Both the position numbers and the translations under genes were made by a program. Positions 5,876 through 9,511 of a stretch of 9,511 bases of DNA are shown here, one piece after another (within the stretch, counting starts at the first letter, position 1; the number at the start of each line of letters is the position of its first letter). Location of the stretch: contig UQSC01000069.1 of NCBI GenBank assembly GCA_900543615.1, forward strand, positions 1 to 9,511, read 5' to 3'. Source of the stretch: an uncultured Collinsella sp. GTDB lineage: Bacteria; Actinomycetota; Coriobacteriia; Coriobacteriales; Coriobacteriaceae. Below the pieces are notes generated by a model. The model saw only the letters and a program-made list of their open reading frames with translations, did no database searches and was not told the origin of the DNA.

Positions 5876-6006
5876 GTCTCGTTGGACCTTTAGTCCCATT
5901 CCGGCACAGCGAGACACTTCCTAGACGACTGACCGTGGGGCCGGCTTTTCTGCTTTTGCAGCAGTGCCTCCGATAACCCTCTTTTGCCGGCCCGGGTCAG
6001 CTTTTT
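5876..6006 (+). ncRNA. RNA2 structured leader element, copy 2 (upstream of the yczE-like gene)
   Basis: Same order as the copy at 3637-3769. P1 (GTCTCGTTG 5876-5884 with CAGCGAGAC 5907-5915) holds AGTCCCATTCCGG (5892-5904). P2 (CTGACC 5929-5934 with GGTCAG 5995-6000) encloses P3 (GGCCGGC 5939-5945 with GCCGGCC 5986-5992), P4 (CTGC/GCAG 5950-5961) and GTGCCTCCGATAACC (5964-5978). Here the GC-rich P2/P3 3' strand is followed at once by CTTTTT, so this copy could act as a conditional terminator. It ends 28 bases before the gene start. A regulated attenuator is the best reading; the signal is unknown. Confidence 0.68.
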
Positions 6007-6033
6007 CACACAACCGAAAGGACGGGTAGCAAC

Positions 6034-6714
6034 ATGCGACCGCTCATCATCATGCATGGCGAGAACATCGACTGGTGCCATACCGTCATCAGAATGCTGA
6101 TGTATCTTGTGGGCGTTGCAGTACTGGCACTCGGTATGAGTCTCCAGACGGCATCCGGCCTGGGCGTCGCCGCGCTCACGTGCTTTGCCACAACCCTATC
6201 CATGCTCACTGGCAAGACGCTCGGCTTTTGGATCACCGCAACCTACGTCGCCTACATCGTGGCGCAATTAGCCATCTTGCGAAGCGAGTTCCAGCCGCGC
6301 ATCCTGCTCGAGTTGTTCTTCTCAACGTTGATTGGCGGCTTGACCGACCTCTTCATGGCGGTCAACCCACTGCATCCCACGGCACTCCCCACACAGATTG
6401 CGACCATGCTGCTCTCCCTCGCTGTCACCGCATTTGGCGTAAGTCTCGTCGTCAACATGGGCGTTGTCCCCAACGCGCCCGACGGCTTGGTGCAAGTCAT
6501 TGCCGAAAAGCTTAAACGCCGCTTTGGTGACGTAAAAGTCGTGTTTGACTGCTCACATGTCGCCGCCTCGCTCGCGTTGTCGCTGATCTTTATGTACAAC
6601 CTGGGCGGCTTTGGCGTCACGACCGCCATCTCGGCACTGTTCCTGGGCCATGTCATCAACGTCGCCAACAAGCTGTTCGCCCAGCGCTTTATCCGCGCGG
6701 CATTTGGAAAATAG
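6034..6714 (+). CDS. YczE/YitT-like integral membrane protein
   Basis: A 226-residue hydrophobic protein with about five to six membrane segments: roughly 16-40 (MYLVGVAVLALGMSL), 58-82, 88-108, 122-146 and 170-212. The first segment ends in SLQTASGLGVAAL and the middle loop reads VVPNAPDGLVQVIAEKLKRR, both typical of the YczE/YyaS/YitT group, whose biochemical role is poorly defined. The start at 6034 follows GAAAGGA at a rather long spacing (about 11 bases); ATG at 6052 is an alternative. Its upstream operator, RNA1 and RNA2 match those of kdgK and eda, which suggests a job tied to KDG/uronate use, for example transport of a sugar acid or export of a by-product. That function is inference from shared control only. 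Confidence 0.8.
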   Translation: MRPLIIMHGENIDWCHTVIRMLMYLVGVAVLALGMSLQTASGLGVAALTCFATTLSMLTGKTLGFWITATYVAYIVAQLAILRSEFQPRILLELFFSTLIGGLTDLFMAVNPLHPTALPTQIATMLLSLAVTAFGVSLVVNMGVVPNAPDGLVQVIAEKLKRRFGDVKVVFDCSHVAASLALSLIFMYNLGGFGVTTAISALFLGHVINVANKLFAQRFIRAAFGK

Positions 6715-6740
6715 CACCACCGTAAGAACCCGCGAACAGC

Positions 6741-6830
6741 GCTATACGTTGCTATATCTCACTATACTTTGCTATATCTTGCTATACTTTGCTATATCTT
6801 GCTATATCTTGCTATATCTTGCTATATCTT
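6741..6830 (+). repeat. Nine tandem decamers (consensus GCTATATCTT)
   Basis: Nine exact 10-base units: five match GCTATATCTT (the last four consecutively) and the others differ at one to three positions (GCTATACTTT, GCTATATCTC and similar). The array ends 17 bases before the AAA ATPase start, immediately before its Shine-Dalgarno. A 10-base period places each unit on the same DNA face. It could be an iteron-like binding array or promoter array (TATACT/TATATC), or a slippage-prone tract that varies between strains. Confidence 0.9.
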
Positions 6831-6847
6831 GAGCAAAGGTGGCTCAC

Positions 6848-7939
6848 ATGCAAACAAACCCTTTTAAGCCCACAGCAGGTAAAACACCTCCCACGATTAT
6901 CGGCCGCGAAGATGTGCTCGAAGAATTCAATGAGGGCCTCGTCAACGGGCCTGGTGCCCCGGGGCGCCTAATGCGCATAGCCGGCGTCCGTGGAACGGGC
7001 AAGACGGTCCTCCTTGACGAGTGCTCACGTTTGGCGCAAAGCCGTGGCTGGACGGTCATAAAAGAGGTCGCAACCGAGGGACTTTGCCAGCGCATTCTCG
7101 AACAGCTGCAGCCCAAATTCCAGGCCAAGCACGCCAGATTTGAACCCACCGTAGCTGGCATATCCATCGGCAGCATAGACATTGAGCGAATCGGCCCATC
7201 GCTACGCGACGCCATGAGACAGACAATATCCAAGAATGGAAACGGCCTGCTCATCACTCTCGACGAGGTTCAAGACGCAGAGCTCGATGAGGTCCGAACG
7301 CTCTCCATTGCGATTCAGCAGGTTATCGGCGAAGACCTTGATATCGCCTTTGTTTTTGCTGGGCTGCCTTCGATGATTGAAAGCATCATCAACGGAAAGA
7401 CACTTACGTTTTTGCGCCGTGCCCTCCCCTTTGACCTGAAGGCTGTGGCAGTAACCGAAGTGTCGTACTCCCTCGAGGAAACCATTGAAGCGTCTGGCAT
7501 GGAGTTGCAGCCAGGTATTGCCGGCCAACTTGCCGAGGCAACGCAAGGCTATCCTTTCATGATCCAACTCGTTGGATACTACGCATGGCAGTTGGCGAGA
7601 CGCGCACATACAGCGATTATTGGAGAAGAAGAAGCCGAGCGCGGCATTGCAACGGCACGCGAACGCTTCTGCGCCATGGTGATTGAGCCCGCGCTGCGGC
7701 GCATTCCGCCCACGTGCATCGCTTATCTGCTGAGCATGGCGTCTTTGGGGCAAACGAGCTCGACCAGCATGGTTGCCGATGCCCTAAACAAAACGCCTCA
7801 ACAGGTGAGCTCCGTCCGCAGCCGCCTGTTAAGAGAATCGATTATCGAGGCTCCTTCGTACGGCAAGGTCTCATTTGCCATCCCCTACATGCGCGACTAC
7901 CTCTACGAGCACAAAGCCGAACTGGAAGTTGAACTGTAG
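6848..7939 (+). CDS. AAA+ ATPase, Orc1/Cdc6-like (AAA_16-type) with C-terminal winged helix
   Basis: A 363-residue P-loop ATPase. IIGREDVLEEF (17-27) is the entry motif of the archaeal-type/Orc1-like group. Walker A is GVRGTGKT (K52) and Walker B is LLITLDEVQD (D139, E140). A sensor-like FVFAGLPS follows, then a lid region with ATQGYPFMIQLVGYYAW. The C-terminal 90 residues read as a winged helix (SSTSMVADALNKTPQQVSSVRSRLLRESIIEA). The start at 6848 follows AAAGGTGG; GTG at 6839 overlaps that signal and is less likely. It stands alone, downstream of nine decamer repeats and upstream of a palindrome array. Relatives are common in actinobacteria, often annotated only as ATP-binding proteins. Possible roles are replication-initiator-like, mobile-element or stress/defence function; none is shown. 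Confidence 0.85.
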   Translation: MQTNPFKPTAGKTPPTIIGREDVLEEFNEGLVNGPGAPGRLMRIAGVRGTGKTVLLDECSRLAQSRGWTVIKEVATEGLCQRILEQLQPKFQAKHARFEPTVAGISIGSIDIERIGPSLRDAMRQTISKNGNGLLITLDEVQDAELDEVRTLSIAIQQVIGEDLDIAFVFAGLPSMIESIINGKTLTFLRRALPFDLKAVAVTEVSYSLEETIEASGMELQPGIAGQLAEATQGYPFMIQLVGYYAWQLARRAHTAIIGEEEAERGIATARERFCAMVIEPALRRIPPTCIAYLLSMASLGQTSSTSMVADALNKTPQQVSSVRSRLLRESIIEAPSYGKVSFAIPYMRDYLYEHKAELEVEL

Positions 7940-7958
7940 AAACGGCAACTGCCCTGCA

Positions 7959-8112
7959 AGACGAAAACCGTTTTCGTACGGATTTAAAGCAGACGTAAAC
8001 GATTTTCGTCTTGATTTGCGTACGGAATTAAGACGTAAATTGCGCTTTCGTACGCTTATTACCAGACGCAAATTGTTTTCGTCCGGCCATGCGTCCCCAA
8101 TCTAGACGAAAA
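7959..8112. repeat. Array of degenerate palindromes beginning AGACGNAAA
   Basis: AGACG-AAA starts recur at 7959, 7991, 8031, 8064 and 8104 (steps 32, 40, 33, 40). The first four are imperfect palindromes of the form ACGNAAA...TTTCGT; the first, ACGAAAACCGTTTTCGT, fails only at the centre. Between them lie AT-rich stretches with CGTACG. The units are not close enough for a CRISPR and there is no coding frame. It could be a multi-site protein-binding array or an attachment/transfer site next to the ATPase. Confidence 0.6.
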
Positions 8113-8132
8113 GAGCCCCGAGCTCGGGGCTC
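8109..8132 (-). terminator. Minus-strand terminator (20-bp palindrome plus T-run)
   Basis: GAGCCCCGAGCTCGGGGCTC (8113-8132) is a perfect palindrome. Read on the minus strand it is followed by TTTTCG. It would end transcription coming from the small gene and integrase on that strand. No T-run follows on the plus strand. Confidence 0.7.
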
Positions 8133-8162
8133 GATGTAAGTTCCAGGGTGTCAGAAGTTACA

Positions 8163-8402
8163 TCAGCCGCTTACGACCGCTCTGTCTATCTCTCCGAGCG
8201 GGACGGGCGCCGATGCCCTGATCTCTGCCATGTCGAGGTGCGAGATCAAATCCTTGGCGCGCTCGCCGGAGTGGTATGCCTTGTTCGGCGCCACCTTCCT
8301 GTAGAGCTTCTTGAGCTTCGTCTTCCCCTTGTTGCCCGGCGGCATCTCCGTCTCAGGTGGCAGCCCTAGGAAGGACAGGACGCCGGGCAGGTCGCACAGC
8401 AT
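8163..8402 (-). CDS. Small hypothetical protein, possibly a C-terminal fragment
   Basis: A 79-residue, rather basic protein with a central run GNKGKTKLKKLYRKVAPNKA and an end SHLDMAEIRASAPVPLGEID. I do not recognise it. The ATG at 8402 has GAGG a few bases upstream; a GTG at 8405 is adjacent. The frame stays open further 5' (about 49 more codons, with a plausible stretch SPTAQRVVDLAAKADIEDV) back to the integrase stop at 8553-8555, so this may be the remaining end of a longer gene whose start was lost. A terminator follows 30 bases after its stop. No membrane segment is visible. Possible cargo or remnant of the adjacent mobile element. Confidence 0.45.
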   Translation of the reverse strand: MLCDLPGVLSFLGLPPETEMPPGNKGKTKLKKLYRKVAPNKAYHSGERAKDLISHLDMAEIRASAPVPLGEIDRAVVSG

Positions 8403-8474
8403 CACGTCCTCGATGTCGGCCTTGGCCGCCAGGTCGACGACTCTCTGCGCTGTCGGCGAGATGTTCGGGGTGCT

Positions 8475-8533
8475 GCTACCGCCCGCTGGTTCGGAAGCTG
8501 GCGGGCAGTAGCGGGCAGTAGCGGCAGTAGCGG
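8475..8533. repeat. GC-rich inverted repeat plus short tandem CGGGCAGTAG units
   Basis: GCTACCGCCCGC (8475-8486) pairs with GCGGGCAGTAGC (8501-8512, one mismatch). The right arm continues as short tandem units CGGGCAGTAG, CGGGCAGTAG, CGGCAGTAG. It lies just beyond the integrase 3' end (minus strand). Function unknown; it marks a rearranged or slippage-prone edge. Confidence 0.5.
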
Positions 8534-8552
8534 TGTGGCTCGATAAGCCCGA

Positions 8553-9433
8553 TTATCCGTAAGGAAGGTGCTCGCTCTCATATGTGCTGATATGCCTCGC
8601 CTCGCGAACCTTGGGATGCTTCCTGAGGTAATCCCTCAATTCGAGCCACTCTTTATGCTCATAACGCTTCGAAATCGTTTCCCCGTCGACAGTTTCCTTC
8701 ACATAATGGTATGTTCGAACGCCTTCGAACTTGCCGAACCCGTTCTCGACGCTGAAGTTTCTGAACCAGCGCGAAAACCCATTCAGGTCCATGAAGTTGA
8801 CTTGGGGATGCCTGTCTTTCGTTCGTTCGAATGAGTGGACGAGCGGAGTGCCTTTGACTTGTTCCAGGCCGAAGGCTTCCATTTCGCGGGCCTGCTCCTT
8901 TTTCCAGAATTCGAGATACGACGTCAGCGTCTCGCTTATCGAGATCCTCCGCACGCTTTTCTTGCTTTTGGGCGAGCGAACGCTTCGATCGGCCGCGAAC
9001 TGCTGCTCAATGAGGATGCTTCTGTTCTCGACGGAGACATCGGACCACGTCATCCCGAGGGCTTCTGCCCTTCTCATGTCGGTGTCGAGCATGAGCATCA
9101 CGCATGTGATGTGCGCGTCCGGTTCTCGATTGAGTAGGATGTCGAGTAGGCGAGCGGCGTGATGGTTCCTTCGCGGTTGTCGTGGAACTTTTTTGCGTAC
9201 GAGCCGACGGTGTCCCTCGATTTTTGGACGTAGGTGCCGCTGTTGAGTTCTGCCTTGTAGGCTTCGAGTGCGGCGTCGACCTCTCGGCTTTTGGTGGTAT
9301 GTATGGTCTGCCACGGCGAATAGCGGTATTTGCCCGTGACCGGATCCTTGCCGAGGCTGTGACGGTAGCGCCACGTGTATTTGTCGCGGCGTTGCTTCGT
9401 TCCTTTGCCTATGACGAGAGGTCGGTCGTTCAT
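8553..9433 (-). pseudogene. Tyrosine recombinase/phage integrase, frameshifted and truncated
   Basis: The first frame starts at 9433 after AAGGA and gives an arm-binding N-domain (RDKYTWRYRHSLGKDPVTGK, then EVDAALEAYKAELNSGTYVQ and DTVGSYAKKFHDNREG), ending at a stop at 9098-9100. A second frame carries the catalytic part from about 9165 (AARLLDILLNREPDAHIT, LMLDTDMRRAEALGMTWSDV with box-I arginine, QQFAADRSVRSPKSKKSVRR with the beta-strand lysine) to 8553. Between the two, the core-binding SAM-like domain of about 80-100 residues is absent, so this is a deletion plus frameshift near 9145-9170. After NGFGKFEGV the box-II H-x-x-R and the catalytic tyrosine are missing; an unrelated-looking tail ends in YESEHLPYG. 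It is almost surely inactive and marks a decayed integrative element. The 78 bases before it show no complete gene. Confidence 0.8.
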
Positions 9434-9511
9434 CGTGTTCCTTGCCTGAAGTGCCTGAGAATCGCGCTCGGTTGCGCGGAATGGCGCAAAGGGCTGGGGC
9501 GGGTGGGCATT

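Noticed and set aside
7959..8112. CRISPR array
   Set aside because: The units are degenerate, the spacing alternates, there are no unique spacers between identical repeats, and no cas gene is near.
9098..9180. Programmed frameshift in the integrase
   Set aside because: A whole domain is missing between the frames, so deletion explains it better than recoding.
9434..9511. Excisionase gene or tRNA attachment site upstream of the integrase
   Set aside because: Only 78 bases remain; one frame overlaps the integrase start as ATGA, but the sequence is too short and nothing is recognisable.

Overview
The window looks like a gut Coriobacteriia (Actinomycetota) chromosome, most likely Collinsella or a close relative. 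The reasons are the GC-rich, C-ending codon use, the actinobacterial integrase style and the gene set; this is an inference from reading, not from a database match.

Layout. 1-1142 (minus) is a glutamine synthetase-family gene cut by the window edge; several canonical metal-site residues are replaced. 1277-2299 (minus) is a LacI-family repressor. It is divergent from a two-gene plus-strand unit, kdgK (2532-3566, 2-keto-3-deoxygluconate kinase) and eda (3820-4461, KDPG aldolase). Together these two convert KDG to pyruvate and glyceraldehyde 3-phosphate, the shared tail of hexuronate/pectin breakdown. A strong terminator follows eda, then about 390 bases of structured non-coding DNA. 4854-5546 (minus) is a GntR/FadR-type regulator bracketed by two 67-nt palindromic repeats. 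6034-6714 (plus) is a YczE/YitT-like membrane protein behind a long leader. 6848-7939 (plus) is an AAA+/Orc1-Cdc6-like ATPase, preceded by nine tandem decamers and followed by an array of degenerate palindromes. 8109-9433 is a decayed mobile-element edge: a small hypothetical gene and a broken tyrosine integrase.

Main observation. The kdgK-eda unit and the yczE-like gene, more than 3 kb apart, share the same upstream module: a TATACT promoter, a LacI-type operator (ACGAAACCGATTTCGT) overlapping the transcription start, and a 58-nt hairpin with an invariant core (AAGACGCACCCTACC) inside an 18-bp stem whose sequence differs but pairing persists (RNA1). A second, larger structured element (RNA2) has invariant segments AGTCCCATTCCGG and GTGCCTCCGATAACC inside covarying stems, and lies directly upstream of eda and of yczE. 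Both look like cis-acting leader RNAs (riboswitch or protein-binding attenuator). I cannot assign either to a known family. They tie the membrane protein to the KDG pathway as one regulon, with the neighbouring LacI protein as the likely repressor.
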